A DNA stretch of 64,000 nt, from positions 1-64,000 of the forward strand of contig NZ_LNTU01000038.1 of assembly GCF_001558695.1 (NCBI RefSeq). The letters are read 5' to 3'. Numbering within the stretch: the first letter of the stretch is position 1; each line of letters begins with the position of its first letter. The notes under the pieces were generated by a model. It searched no databases. It was not told the origin of the DNA and saw only the letters and a list, made by a program, of their open reading frames with translations. Source of the stretch: Paramesorhizobium deserti. GTDB lineage: Bacteria; Pseudomonadota; Alphaproteobacteria; Rhizobiales; Rhizobiaceae. The translations under genes and the position numbers were made by a program. Shown here in pieces: positions 33,162 to 42,726 of the stretch.

Positions 33162-34715
33162 TTACTCGGAAACGGCGATCTCGCTTGCGTCGATGTTGCC
33201 GTCGGGCTGGACATAGATGCCGGAGAGACGCTGGGAGGTGGCGTAGAGGATCTTCTCGGTCACCAGCGGCGCCCAGGGCGCATCCTTCATGATCTGTTCC
33301 TGTGCCTGGCGGTAGAGGTCCGTCTTCTCATCGTCCTTGGTCGTGCGCAGGGCCTTCGCGAGAAGCTCGTCCACCGTCTTGTTGCTGTAGTAAGAGGTGT
33401 TGCTCAGTCCGGGAGGCCAGGCTTCCGTCGAGAGCAGCGGACGCAGCGCCCAGTCGGCTTCGCCCGTCGAGGACGACCAGCCAATATAGTACATGCGCAC
33501 CTTGGCGGTCTGGGGATCGGGCCAGGCGTTCACCAGCTCGGTGCGCTGACCGGGTTCGAGCGCCTGGATCTGCACCTTGATGCCGACCTGGGCCAGCTGC
33601 TGCTGCAGGAACTGAATCGTCTTTTGCGCCGTAGTGGTGGTGTAGCCGCTCCAAAGCGTCGATTCGAAGCCATCAGGATACCCTGCTTCCTTCAGCAGTT
33701 CGCGCGCCTTGGCCGGATCGTATGGCCAGGGGTCCATCTTGTAGGCAAAGGCCACGCCTTCGGGCACAATACCCTGAGCCGGCGCAGCGAAGCCGTTAAA
33801 GGCGACCTTGGCGAGTGCCTCCTTGTTGATGGCGTAGTTGATGGCCTGGCGGACCCGGAGGTCATCGAACGGCTTGTGCAGCATGTTGAAGCTGACATAG
33901 CGCAGGATGATCGACGGAGCGGTTGTCACATTGAGCTTGTCGTTGGCCTCCAGCGCGGCCGCCTGCTCATAGGGAAGCGTGAAGGCAAAGTCCGCCTCGC
34001 CGGTCTGCAGCATGGCGGCGCGGGTGTTATTCTCCGGCACCGGTTTCCAGGTGATGGAATCGATCTTCGGATAACCCGCCTTCCAATAGCCGTCGAACTT
34101 CCTGCCCTTGATGTAGTCAGTCTGCTTCCAGTCCTCGAACACGAAGGGGCCGGTGCCGACCGGATGGAGGGCGATGTCCTTGTTGCCGTATTTGGCGAGC
34201 GCGGCCGGCGAGAGCATGGCGGCCGATGCGTGGGCGAGCGAATTGATGAAGGCGCTGAACGGCTCCTTCAGCGTGATCTTCACCTCATGGGGCGCTGTCG
34301 CTTCCACCTTTTCGATACGGTTGAACTGGTTGTAGCGCAGCAGCTTGTTGTCCGGGTTCAGCACCCGCTCGAGCGTCACCTTGACGGCTTCGGAATTGAA
34401 GTCGGTGCCGTCGTGGAACTTGACGCCTTCGCGTAGCTTGAAGGTGTAGACAAGGCCGTCGTCGGAGACGGTGTAGCTCTCGGCCAGCACCGGCTGCACC
34501 TTCAGATCCTTGTCGAAGCCGAACAGGCCTTCGTAGAACGATTTGGTGACGGCGGTCGTCAGCGTCGTGTTGGTGTTATAGGGATCGAGCGTCTCGGGCG
34601 GGTTGGAGATGGCCAGCACCGGATCCTTCTCGGCGAGCGCCGGCGTCGCGCCGAGCGCCATTACGGCGAGAAGACCCAAGGCCAATCGTCGACCTCGGTG
34701 GAGCAGAGTTTTCAT
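33162..34715 (-). CDS. periplasmic peptide-binding protein (SBP family 5)
   Basis: 517 residues from the ATG at 34715. Signal peptide of about 28 residues (LALGLLAVMALGATPALA). The mature protein has the SBP_bac_5 pattern: NPPETLDPYNT near the start, SYTVSDDGLVYTFKLREGVKFHDGTDFNSEAV around 90-120, and HPVGTGPFVFEDWK. It captures the peptide in the periplasm for the DppBC permeases. The ATPase gene ends 38 bases upstream of this start. The final residues DGNIDASEIAVSE match family ends, so it is complete. Confidence 0.94.
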   Translation of the reverse strand: MKTLLHRGRRLALGLLAVMALGATPALAEKDPVLAISNPPETLDPYNTNTTLTTAVTKSFYEGLFGFDKDLKVQPVLAESYTVSDDGLVYTFKLREGVKFHDGTDFNSEAVKVTLERVLNPDNKLLRYNQFNRIEKVEATAPHEVKITLKEPFSAFINSLAHASAAMLSPAALAKYGNKDIALHPVGTGPFVFEDWKQTDYIKGRKFDGYWKAGYPKIDSITWKPVPENNTRAAMLQTGEADFAFTLPYEQAAALEANDKLNVTTAPSIILRYVSFNMLHKPFDDLRVRQAINYAINKEALAKVAFNGFAAPAQGIVPEGVAFAYKMDPWPYDPAKARELLKEAGYPDGFESTLWSGYTTTTAQKTIQFLQQQLAQVGIKVQIQALEPGQRTELVNAWPDPQTAKVRMYYIGWSSSTGEADWALRPLLSTEAWPPGLSNTSYYSNKTVDELLAKALRTTKDDEKTDLYRQAQEQIMKDAPWAPLVTEKILYATSQRLSGIYVQPDGNIDASEIAVSE

Positions 34716-34752
34716 AACATTGTTCCCTCTGTTGTTAGCGGTTGAAATTGCA

Positions 34753-36654
34753 TCAGCGACCGAAGACGCCGACGGGGTGACGGGCGACGAAATGGCCGGG
34801 GCCGACCTCGACAAGAGGCTCGACCACGGGCTCGTCGCCGATGGTACGGACGGGGCTTGGCAACTCGTCGGTGGCAGGCTCTCGGCGCAGGTGCCGGCGC
34901 GCCGGATCGGCAACGGGGACGGCGGCCATCAGCTTCTTCGTATAGGGGTGCCGCGGATTCTCGAAGATCGCCTGGCGTGGGCCGATCTCGACGATCTGGC
35001 CGAGATACATCACCGCCACGCGATGGCTGATACGCTCGACCACCGCCATATCATGCGAAATGAAGAGATAGGCGACCCCGAGCTCGCGCTGCAGGTCGAG
35101 CATCAGATTGACGATCTGCGCCTGGATCGAGACGTCGAGCGCCGAGACCGCCTCGTCGGCGATCACGACTTTCGGGTTCAGCGCCAATGCGCGGGCGATG
35201 GCGATGCGCTGGCGCTGACCGCCGGAAAATTCATGCGGGTAGCGCTGGGCGTGGGCGGGCGACAGGCCGACTTTTTCCAGCAGCCATTCGACCCGTTCCC
35301 GCGCCTGGCGGCCGCTGGCCGTGCCGTGCACCAGGAGCGGCTCCTGAATAGAGAAGCCGACTGTGACGCGCGGGTCGAGCGAGGCGAAGGGATCCTGAAA
35401 GATGAACTGGATGTTGCGCCGGAGATTGCGCAATTCGTTCTTCGGCAGGTCGAGGATGTTGCGGCCGTCGAACTCGATCACGCCGCTCTGGCTGTTGACG
35501 AGACGGAGCAGCGAACGGCCGGTGGTGGACTTGCCGCAGCCGGATTCACCCACCAGCGACAATGTTTCTCCGGGATGGAGATCGAAGCTGACCTTCTCGA
35601 CGGCATGGACCCGCCGCGTCACGCGGTTCAGGATGCCGCCGCGCATGTCGAAGCGCGTCACCAAATCCTTCACCCGCAGGATGGGTGCCGCACCCTGTTT
35701 CACCTTGTCTTGAGGCGTGGCTTCCTCGGCGGGAGCGTTGCTATCTACACGCAGCAGGTCGAATTTGCGGGGGGCGTCCGTCCCGGTCATCGCGCCAAGT
35801 TTGGGCACGGCCGACAGAAGCGCGCGGGTATAGGGATGCCCTGGTGAGGAGAACACCGTTTCGGACCGGCCTTCCTCCACCTTGTCACCGCGACACATCA
35901 CCAGTACGCGATCGGCCACCTCGGCGACCACGCCCATGTCGTGGGTGATGAACACCACGCCCATTTTCATCTCTTCCTGCAGCATGCGGATCAGTTGCAG
36001 GATCTGCGCCTGGATGGTGACGTCGAGCGCGGTGGTCGGTTCGTCGGCGATCAGCAGCGAGGGCTTGCAGGAGAGCGCCATGGCGATCATCACGCGCTGA
36101 CGCATGCCACCGGAAAGCTGATGCGGATAACGGTCGAGCACGTTGCGCGCCTCGGGGATTCGCACCAGGTCCAGCATCCGGAGCGCTTCCGCCCGCGCGG
36201 CGCTCGCGCTCTTGCCCTGGTGCACGCGGATCGCCTCGGCGATCTGGTCGCCGGCGGTGAAGACCGGGTTGAGCGACGTCATCGGCTCCTGGAAGATCAT
36301 GGCGATATCGGCGCCGCGAATGGAGCGCATCGTCGCATTGTTCGCCCGCGCCAGATCCAGCACCGCGCCGGAACGGCGGCGGAAAGTCATGGCTCCGGAA
36401 GCGATGCGCCCGCCGCCATGCTCCACGAGCCGCATCAGGGCGAGCGAGGTGACCGACTTGCCGGAGCCGGACTCGCCGACGATCGCCAGGGTTTCACCGC
36501 GTGCGACATTAAAGGAGAGATCGCGCACAGCCGTCACCGTGCGCTCCGACGTGGAGAAGCGCACCGTGAGGTCCTTGACCTCCAGCACCTGTCCTTCGGC
36601 CAGGACAGGCGGACGAGCGGCTAGGGGAGCGGTCAGGGTTGCGGAAGAAGACAT
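34753..36654 (-). CDS. fused peptide ABC transporter ATPase (DppD-DppF)
   Basis: 633 residues containing two complete nucleotide-binding domains. First: GESGSGKS Walker A near residue 59, LSGGMRQR signature, and [12 protein letters not shown] Walker B. Second: GESGCGKS near 370, FSGGQRQR, and [12 protein letters not shown]. Each ends with an Opp-type C-terminal stretch ([27 protein letters not shown]) that may hold an iron-sulfur-like or regulatory element in relatives. It powers the adjoining DppBC permeases. Fusion of both ATPases in one chain is normal for GsiA-like systems. Confidence 0.94.
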   Translation of the reverse strand: MSSSATLTAPLAARPPVLAEGQVLEVKDLTVRFSTSERTVTAVRDLSFNVARGETLAIVGESGSGKSVTSLALMRLVEHGGGRIASGAMTFRRRSGAVLDLARANNATMRSIRGADIAMIFQEPMTSLNPVFTAGDQIAEAIRVHQGKSASAARAEALRMLDLVRIPEARNVLDRYPHQLSGGMRQRVMIAMALSCKPSLLIADEPTTALDVTIQAQILQLIRMLQEEMKMGVVFITHDMGVVAEVADRVLVMCRGDKVEEGRSETVFSSPGHPYTRALLSAVPKLGAMTGTDAPRKFDLLRVDSNAPAEEATPQDKVKQGAAPILRVKDLVTRFDMRGGILNRVTRRVHAVEKVSFDLHPGETLSLVGESGCGKSTTGRSLLRLVNSQSGVIEFDGRNILDLPKNELRNLRRNIQFIFQDPFASLDPRVTVGFSIQEPLLVHGTASGRQARERVEWLLEKVGLSPAHAQRYPHEFSGGQRQRIAIARALALNPKVVIADEAVSALDVSIQAQIVNLMLDLQRELGVAYLFISHDMAVVERISHRVAVMYLGQIVEIGPRQAIFENPRHPYTKKLMAAVPVADPARRHLRREPATDELPSPVRTIGDEPVVEPLVEVGPGHFVARHPVGVFGR

Positions 36655-36669
36655 GGATGATCCACTCGA

Positions 36670-37644
36670 TCAGAACGAAGAGGTGCCGGACGGATGCGCG
36701 AAGATAGCCGTGTGAGGAACCTCACCGACACGGGCATAGCCGCGATACATCCCCTCGGTGTTGAAGGGCAGCGAGACATTGCCTTTCGCATCGACCGCGA
36801 TCAGGCCGCCGCGCCCGCCGACCGGCGGCAAAATCTCCATCACGATCTGCCGCGCCGCCTCGTCCAGTGTCGCGCCCGCATAGGCCATGCGCGCGCAAAG
36901 ATCATGGCTGGCGACCGTGCGGATGAACGCCTCGCCGTGCCCGGTGCAGGAAACCGCGGCCGTCCGGTTATCGGCATAGGTTCCGGCGCCGATCAGCGCG
37001 GAATCGCTGATGCGCCCCGGCCGCTTGTTGGTCATTCCGCCGGTGGAGGTGGCGGCGGCGAGATTGCCGTGGGCGTCGAGCGCGACCGCGCCGACTGTGC
37101 CAAATTTACGGTCCTCGTCCAGCGGCTTGCCGCCGCCGTCATGGTCGAGAACGGCCGTTGTCGTGCCCTGGACGCGGTGAAGCTGCTCACGCCGGAATTC
37201 GGTGGAGAAATAGCGGGGTTCCACCATCTCCAGCCCCATCTCGCGTGCCATGGCTTCCGCGCCGCTGCCCGCCATCAGCACATGGTCGCCCTGGTCGAGA
37301 ACCGCGCGCGCGGCCAGAACCGGGTTGCGGATATGGCTGACACCGGCGACGGCGCCCGCACGCAATGTCGCGCCGTCCATCACCGCCGCATCGAGTTCAT
37401 GGGTGGCGGCGCGGGTGAACACGGAGCCGTGCCCGGCATTGAAGAGCGCGTTGTCCTCAAGCCGCTGCACCGCGCGCCCGACCACGTCAAGCGCCGCCGC
37501 ACCGTCGCTCAGCGCCTGCTGCGCCTCGGCGAGGATTTCGGCGAGCGCGGCATGATAGGCGGCTTCCTGGGCAGGCTCGATGGCTGCGCGGGTGAGCGTG
37601 CCGGCGCCGCCATGAATGGCGATAACGGGTTGTTTAGTGATCAT
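36670..37644 (-). CDS. iaaA: isoaspartyl peptidase/type III L-asparaginase
   Basis: 324 residues from the ATG at 37644. Ntn-hydrolase: IAIHGGAGTL at the start, HELDAAVMDG and the autocleavage nucleophile T183 in KFGTVGAVALDAHGNLAAATSTGG, followed by R.SDSALIGAGTYAD. Such enzymes remove N-terminal isoaspartyl (beta-linked) residues from peptides and hydrolyse L-asparagine. Its start overlaps the RpiR stop by four bases; 15 bases separate it from the ATPase gene. Its presence with a peptide importer and D-/beta-specific peptidases suggests a pathway for unusual peptide bonds. Confidence 0.93.
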   Translation of the reverse strand: MITKQPVIAIHGGAGTLTRAAIEPAQEAAYHAALAEILAEAQQALSDGAAALDVVGRAVQRLEDNALFNAGHGSVFTRAATHELDAAVMDGATLRAGAVAGVSHIRNPVLAARAVLDQGDHVLMAGSGAEAMAREMGLEMVEPRYFSTEFRREQLHRVQGTTTAVLDHDGGGKPLDEDRKFGTVGAVALDAHGNLAAATSTGGMTNKRPGRISDSALIGAGTYADNRTAAVSCTGHGEAFIRTVASHDLCARMAYAGATLDEAARQIVMEILPPVGGRGGLIAVDAKGNVSLPFNTEGMYRGYARVGEVPHTAIFAHPSGTSSF

Positions 37645-38588
37645 TCCGGTTCCTTGCGGGAGGATGTGGTGGGGCCCGTCTTCTTGGCGGCCGATCTTTC
37701 GGCCACAGGACGCAGCCCGTCGGCATGGTTGCCATGAAACCAGGGCAACACGGCCTCGGTGAGTTGTTGCGCCGCCCTGACCGATGCGCCCGAAGCATGG
37801 GCCACGGCGCTGTTCAGCGCCTCTATCAGCGCCAGCGAGCTTGCGTCGGAGCTGGCGTAATATTGGCTGTCTGTATTGCCATAGAGCGCGATGCTTGAGA
37901 GCGATGCGATGGGCGAATTGGGGCCGTCGGTCAGCGCCAGAAGACCTATTCCTGCCTCGTGTACGCGTCGTGCGAGCAGCACCGTATCGGAAAAATAGCG
38001 AGGAAAAGCGATGGCGATCACCAGATCGTCGGGCTTCAGGCGATGAAGGGCGCGCGCGGCGTAGGACGATCCTTCGACATTCGCGAGCAACTGCACATTC
38101 TCGCAATAGAGTTCGAGATTGCGTAGAAGCAGGCCGCCAAGCCAACTGCTCGAACCGAAGCCGATGATGAAAATCCGCCGCGCGGCAAGGATGGCGTCGA
38201 CGGCGCGGGCGCACTCGTTGGGATCAAGTCCCTGCCGGGTCCGTTCGATATTGCCAGCCATATCGGCGAGTGTCGCTGTAAAGACATCGGCAACACCGGC
38301 CGATTGGTCCAGCTTGCTGCGCAGCTTCTCCACCGGCGCCAGCGCTGCCTCGAAGCCCAGCACCAGCGCGGCACGGAACTGTGCATAACCCTCAAAACCG
38401 AGCGCCCGGGCAAAACGATTGGCGGTGGCGACCGAAACGCCGGTCGCGGCCGCCAGTTCATCGATCGGCATGGCGGCGACCCGCAGGGGATGATCGAGCA
38501 CGTAATCGGCGATCTGGCGGTGTGACGGCGACAGCGCGGCATGCGCGATACGCTGCGCTATGGAGGGGTTGCCGGGAAGCGTCGCCAT
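37641..38588 (-). CDS. RpiR-family transcriptional regulator
   Basis: 315 residues: N-terminal RpiR helix-turn-helix (about 10-85, PSHRQIADYVLDHPLRVAAMPIDELAAATGVSVATANRFARALGFEGYAQF) and a SIS sugar-isomerase-like effector domain (about 125-265, IFIIGFGSSSWLGGLL). RpiR proteins usually sense phosphosugars, such as N-acetylmuramic acid-6-phosphate in MurR. First gene of the nine-gene operon, overlapping the isoaspartyl peptidase by four bases, so it is likely its regulator. A sugar-sensing fold over a D-peptide operon is compatible with a cell-wall fragment signal, which is inference. Confidence 0.93.
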   Translation of the reverse strand: MATLPGNPSIAQRIAHAALSPSHRQIADYVLDHPLRVAAMPIDELAAATGVSVATANRFARALGFEGYAQFRAALVLGFEAALAPVEKLRSKLDQSAGVADVFTATLADMAGNIERTRQGLDPNECARAVDAILAARRIFIIGFGSSSWLGGLLLRNLELYCENVQLLANVEGSSYAARALHRLKPDDLVIAIAFPRYFSDTVLLARRVHEAGIGLLALTDGPNSPIASLSSIALYGNTDSQYYASSDASSLALIEALNSAVAHASGASVRAAQQLTEAVLPWFHGNHADGLRPVAERSAAKKTGPTTSSRKEPE

Positions 38589-38932
38589 CTTGAGTTTTGT
38601 TCCACCTCGCCTCCGCCGGTTCAGCCAGCGGATGACTAAAAATTTTCATTTTGAGATTACTAACGATATTTTTTTATCGTGCGCAAGGGGGATTGCTATT
38701 TTTTGCACACTGGATCGGCGTGATCGCTTTTCGGGCAAAGCCTGGGAAGCCGACTTTTCAGTGCCGTATGGAATGTGCCCTGCGGTGCATGGTCATCGAA
38801 CTGTCATTGATATGAGACGCTGCTGTCATCTTGCGGGCCTAGAGAAGCGCACGCTTTGGATCGCGATGGAGCCGGACATCTCCCGGTCGCGCGGTTCATT
38901 GGCATTCCGAATTATCGCGAGAGAGCAGACCC
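38589..38932. promoter_or_regulatory. divergent promoter region with palindrome
   Basis: The 344 bases between the RpiR gene and the phosphoesterase gene hold no credible frame. An AT-rich core contains ACGATA (38663-38668), six T, and TATCGT (38675-38680), an 18-bp interrupted palindrome. This is the best candidate for an RpiR operator controlling one or both divergent operons. Confidence 0.5.
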
Positions 38933-39766
38933 GTGCGGATCATCCAGATTACCGACACTCACCTCAGCCCGTCGAAGACCCATTTCCACAGCAACTGGCA
39001 GCCGCTGGCCGACTGGATCGCCGGCGAGAAGCCGGAACTTGTGATCCACACGGGCGATCTGTCGGTGGATGGCGCGGGCACCGAGGAGGATCTGGCCTAT
39101 TCCGTGAAGCTGCTCAACGCGCTTCCCGTTTCCGTGCTCAGCGTGCCGGGCAATCACGATATCGGCCACATGCATGACGAGGCCCAGCCGGTCGATGCGG
39201 AGCGCCTGGAGCGCTGGCGCAGGCTGGTGGGGCCGGAATTCTGGTTTCAGGATACCGACAACTGGCGTCTGATCGGCCTCAACAGCCTTGTTTTCGGCAT
39301 GGACAATGCGGAAGAAGGCGAACAGTTCGCCTGGCTGGCGGATACGCTGGCAAGCGCCGCGGGCCGCCGCATCGCCATCTTCGCCCACAAGCCCTTATTC
39401 GTCGACATGCCCGAAGAGGGCGATACCGGCTATTGGGGCGTCCGGCCGATGGCGCGGCAGAAACTGCTGGACCTCTTCGACCGGTACGACATCGCCATGC
39501 ACGCCAGCGGCCATCTGCATCGCGCCTGGACCGGCCGGCTGCGTGATACCAGCCTGGTCTGGGCGCCCGCGTCCTCCTTCATCGTCGGCGACATGGAACG
39601 CGAAATGCCCGGCGAGAGAATATTGGGCGCCGCTGTCCACACTTTCGCGGACGATATCCAGACCGAAATCGTCGAAATCGCGGAACTATCTCCTTTCGTG
39701 CTCGACGACGTAGTCGAGGAAGTTTATCCGCGCGCCCGGCCGGAGGTGAAAGAAGCAGCGGTATGA
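38933..39766 (+). CDS. metallophosphoesterase (CpdA/GpdQ-like phosphodiesterase)
   Basis: 277 residues starting with GTG at 38933. All calcineurin-type metal motifs are present: D8-x-H10 (ITDTHLSP), GD at 41-42 (HTGDLSVDG), GNHD at 73-76, H in IFAHKPLF and GHLH in HASGHLHRAWTG. Class III cyclic-nucleotide and glycerophosphodiester phosphodiesterases share this architecture. It overlaps the following ABC ATPase gene by four bases, so it is coupled to an importer. That favours a role in hydrolysing an imported phosphodiester rather than general cAMP turnover. Cytoplasmic. Confidence 0.9.
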   Translation: MRIIQITDTHLSPSKTHFHSNWQPLADWIAGEKPELVIHTGDLSVDGAGTEEDLAYSVKLLNALPVSVLSVPGNHDIGHMHDEAQPVDAERLERWRRLVGPEFWFQDTDNWRLIGLNSLVFGMDNAEEGEQFAWLADTLASAAGRRIAIFAHKPLFVDMPEEGDTGYWGVRPMARQKLLDLFDRYDIAMHASGHLHRAWTGRLRDTSLVWAPASSFIVGDMEREMPGERILGAAVHTFADDIQTEIVEIAELSPFVLDDVVEEVYPRARPEVKEAAV

Positions 39767-40917
39767 GTGCTTTTTCCCTCAAGAACATCTCAAAAAGTTA
39801 CGGTCCTTCGCGGATTCTCGACGACATCACGATCGAGGCCGGGGAGGGGGAGTTCATCGCGCTGGTCGGGCCTTCGGGCTGTGGAAAGTCGACCCTGCTG
39901 CGTATCGCGGCCGGGCTCGACCATGGCGATGACGGCAGTGTCTCGATGGGTGGTCGCGATATCACCGCCGAACATCCCGCCGACCGCAATGTCGCGATGG
40001 TGTTCCAGTCCTACGCCCTTTATCCGCATCTGACGGCGGCGCAAAACATCGCGGTGCCATTGACGATGCGCAACCTCTCCGCGTTGGAGCGCATGCCGTT
40101 CGTCGGACGCCTCATCCCCGGCCGTGCCGAGCGGCAGGTGGCGATCCGGCAGCAGGTCGCCACGACGGCGGCCAGTCTCAGGATCGACCATCTGCTTGAT
40201 CGCAAGCCCGGTCATATGTCGGGCGGCCAGCGCCAGCGCGTGGCCCTGGCGCGGGCGCTGGTGCGCCAGCCCGGCGTCTTTCTCATGGACGAGCCGCTTT
40301 CCAATCTCGACGCGAATCTGCGTGTGCATACCCGTGCCGAAATCGTCGAGCTGCACCGGCGTGCTGGCGTGCCGACGCTTTATGTCACGCACGATCAGGC
40401 CGAGGCGCTCAGCATGGCGGATCGCGTAGCGGTGATGATGGGCGGCAAGCTTCTGCAGATCGACGAACCATCGCGCATCTATGACGATCCCAGACATATC
40501 GAGGTGGCGCAGTTCATCGGCAGCCCGCGCATCAATGTGCTGGATGCCGTCACATCCGAGAACGGCGCCGTCGTTCTGGGCGGCAACGTTCTGGTGGAGG
40601 GCGTCGCCGGGCCGGTCGGCACGCCCGTGCAGATCGCGATCAGGCCGGAGCGGATCAAGCTGCGCCCGGCTGGTGGAGGCGGCATCCCGGCTATCGTCTC
40701 GCGTCTTGAATTCCTGGGTTCGGAAGTGATCGTGTTCACGCGGATCGATGGCAGCGATGGCAGCTTCACCATGAAAGCCGCGCCGCAGGATGTCGCGCAT
40801 GTCGCCGCCGGCATGCCGGTTACGCTCGAGGTCGATCCTGGCGCCTGCCTTGTCTTCGGCAAGGATGGTTTGCGTGTTCCCCTGCGCACTCCGATCAAGC
40901 AGATGGCCCATGTCTGA
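39763..40917 (+). CDS. ABC transporter ATPase (UgpC/MalK type)
   Basis: 384 residues. Nucleotide-binding domain: GPSGCGKSTLL Walker A near residue 36, MSGGQRQRVALARAL signature, FLMDEPLSNLDANLR Walker B, and THDQAEALSMADRVAVM switch. The C-terminal 130 residues form the TOBE/OB regulatory domain of the MalK group (AIRPERIKL). It should drive the two permeases that follow. Overlaps both neighbours by a few bases: phosphoesterase stop (ATGA) and permease start. Confidence 0.94.
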   Translation: MSAFSLKNISKSYGPSRILDDITIEAGEGEFIALVGPSGCGKSTLLRIAAGLDHGDDGSVSMGGRDITAEHPADRNVAMVFQSYALYPHLTAAQNIAVPLTMRNLSALERMPFVGRLIPGRAERQVAIRQQVATTAASLRIDHLLDRKPGHMSGGQRQRVALARALVRQPGVFLMDEPLSNLDANLRVHTRAEIVELHRRAGVPTLYVTHDQAEALSMADRVAVMMGGKLLQIDEPSRIYDDPRHIEVAQFIGSPRINVLDAVTSENGAVVLGGNVLVEGVAGPVGTPVQIAIRPERIKLRPAGGGGIPAIVSRLEFLGSEVIVFTRIDGSDGSFTMKAAPQDVAHVAAGMPVTLEVDPGACLVFGKDGLRVPLRTPIKQMAHV

Positions 40918-41854
40918 GATCGCGGCCGTCATTACAGGACCGTCGGGGCAGTCGCCCGCCCGTCAGGCGGCTGCGCGTGCGGCGAAACGAGAAGAGCGTG
41001 TGGCCTGGCAACTGGCCGCGCCAGCCATTATGCTCATCCTGCTGCTGGTGCTGCTGCCGACCCTGGCGGTCTTCGTCTTCAGCCTGACCAATTACGAGCT
41101 GGGCTATGACGATTTCCAGTTCATCGGCTTCGAAAACTACGCTGAGCTCTTCGGCGACCGCACCTTTCTGATTTCGCTGAAGAATACCACGCTCTATACG
41201 GCAATCGTCGCGCCCCTTTCGGTTCTGATCGGCTTGGGTGTCGCCCTGCTGATCGAAAGCGAGACGCGTGGGCGGGCGTTTTTCCGTACCGCCTATTTTC
41301 TCCCGGTTGCTTCGCTGCTCGTCGCCATGGCGACGGTGTTCCAATATCTGCTTCACCCCACCATCGGCCCGGTGAATGCTATTTTGTCGATGCTCGGCAT
41401 CGCCGGCCCGAACTGGCTGGGAAGCAGCAGCACCGTCCTGATCAGCCTCGCCATCATCGGCGTCTGGCAATCGGTCGGCTTCAACATGGTGTTGTTTCTC
41501 GCTGGGCTTACCGCCATTCCGCGCGAGCTCTATGCGGCGGCGCAGGTCGATGGCGCCAAAAGCAGCTGGGAACGCTTCCGGCTCGTTACCTGGCCGATGC
41601 TCGGACCGACCACGCTCTTCGTCACCACCATCAGCATCATCAATGCCGTCAAGGTGTTCGAGACCGTCAAGACGCTCACCGAGGGCGGGCCGAACAAGAG
41701 CTCGGAAGTGCTTTTGTGGACGATCTATCAGGAGGGCTTCGTCTATCTGCGCGTCGGCTATGCCTCGGCGATGACGGTCATCTTCCTCGCCGTGCTCATC
41801 GTCCTGATGATCCTTCAGTACAGGGTTGTCGACCGGAAGGTGCATTACGCATGA
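40910..41854 (+). CDS. ABC transporter permease (UgpA type)
   Basis: 314 residues from the ATG at 40910, which overlaps the ATPase stop; a longer upstream reading is rejected. About six membrane helices begin at WQLAAPAIMLILLLVLLPTLAVFVFSLTNYEL. The coupling motif EAA is in ELYAAAQVDGAKSSWERFRLVTWPMLGP. UgpA/MalF-type permeases carry sugars or glycerol-3-phosphate derivatives. The stop overlaps the next permease start (ATGA). Confidence 0.94.
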   Translation: MSEIAAVITGPSGQSPARQAAARAAKREERVAWQLAAPAIMLILLLVLLPTLAVFVFSLTNYELGYDDFQFIGFENYAELFGDRTFLISLKNTTLYTAIVAPLSVLIGLGVALLIESETRGRAFFRTAYFLPVASLLVAMATVFQYLLHPTIGPVNAILSMLGIAGPNWLGSSSTVLISLAIIGVWQSVGFNMVLFLAGLTAIPRELYAAAQVDGAKSSWERFRLVTWPMLGPTTLFVTTISIINAVKVFETVKTLTEGGPNKSSEVLLWTIYQEGFVYLRVGYASAMTVIFLAVLIVLMILQYRVVDRKVHYA

Positions 41855-42687
41855 GCCTGCTGTCACTCATTTCACCGCGCAACCTGCGCCTCGCCCTCCT
41901 CTCTCTGGGAGCGCTCGTCTTCCTGGCGCCCTATATCTGGATGCTTTCGACGGCGGCGAAATCGCGCGAGGAGATCTTCTCCTCGTCACTGTCGCTCTGG
42001 CCGCACCACTGGGCCCTTTGGGAGAACCTCGGCAAGGCGTTTTCGCGCGTGCCGATGCTGCAGCTTCTTTTCAACGGCGTTTTCGTCTGCGCGCTGATCT
42101 TCTTCGTGCAGGTCGTCATCGCCATCCCCTGCGCCTACGCCATGGCGAAGCTGAAGTTCCGGGCGGCGCAGACGATGATGACGCTGGTCATGCTGGGACT
42201 GCTCGTCCCCATCCATGCGACCGCTTTGCCAATCTATGTGGCCCTGAACAAGACAGGCATGCTGAACAGCTATTTCGCCCTTTCGGCACCGTTCTTCATT
42301 TCGGTGTTCGGCATCTTTCTGTTCCTGCAGTTCTTCCGCGCGATGCCTGACGATCTGATCTCCGCCGCCCGGCTCGACGGCATGTCGGAGGCGGCGATCG
42401 TCAGCCGCGTCATCGTTCCCAATGCCTGGCCGGCGGTAACGGCCTTCGCGATCTTCTCGGTCGTGGCGCATTGGAACGATCTGTTCTGGCCCCTGATCGT
42501 CGTCACCAGCACCGAACGTGCCACGCCGCCCCTCGGCCTTCTGTTCTTCCGCGCCGCCGAGGCAGGCGACGATTACGGAGCGCTGATGGCCGCGACGCTC
42601 GTCGTGACGCTGCCGTTGGTGGCGGCATTTCTGGCGGCGCAGCGCCGCTTCATCGAAGGCATCACGCTGACAGGCCTGAAGGGCTGA
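41851..42687 (+). CDS. ABC transporter permease (UgpE type)
   Basis: 278 residues from the ATG at 41851. MalG/UgpE features: ALLSLGALVFLAPYIWMLSTAAKSREEIF start, about six membrane helices, and the EAA loop LISAARLDGMSEAAIVSRVIVPNAWPAV. Heterodimer partner of the upstream permease. A 39-base gap with AGGAGAGAACC precedes the binding-protein gene. Confidence 0.94.
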   Translation: MSLLSLISPRNLRLALLSLGALVFLAPYIWMLSTAAKSREEIFSSSLSLWPHHWALWENLGKAFSRVPMLQLLFNGVFVCALIFFVQVVIAIPCAYAMAKLKFRAAQTMMTLVMLGLLVPIHATALPIYVALNKTGMLNSYFALSAPFFISVFGIFLFLQFFRAMPDDLISAARLDGMSEAAIVSRVIVPNAWPAVTAFAIFSVVAHWNDLFWPLIVVTSTERATPPLGLLFFRAAEAGDDYGALMAATLVVTLPLVAAFLAAQRRFIEGITLTGLKG

Positions 42688-42726
42688 CCAGCCGATCGAC
42701 AACTTGTGCTAACTCAGGAGAGAACC

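Noticed and set aside
34716-34913. N-terminal extension of the peptide-binding protein
   Set aside because: It overlaps the ATPase gene, and the ATG at 34715 starts directly at a good signal peptide.
33078-35847. Long rightward open frames (452 and 414 codons) opposite the peptide-binding and ATPase genes
   Set aside because: Same shadow effect; no ribosome site, no motif, and the leftward genes are complete and canonical.
39790-40932. 380-codon leftward frame opposite the UgpC-type ATPase
   Set aside because: Shadow of a canonical ABC ATPase; residues show no structural pattern.
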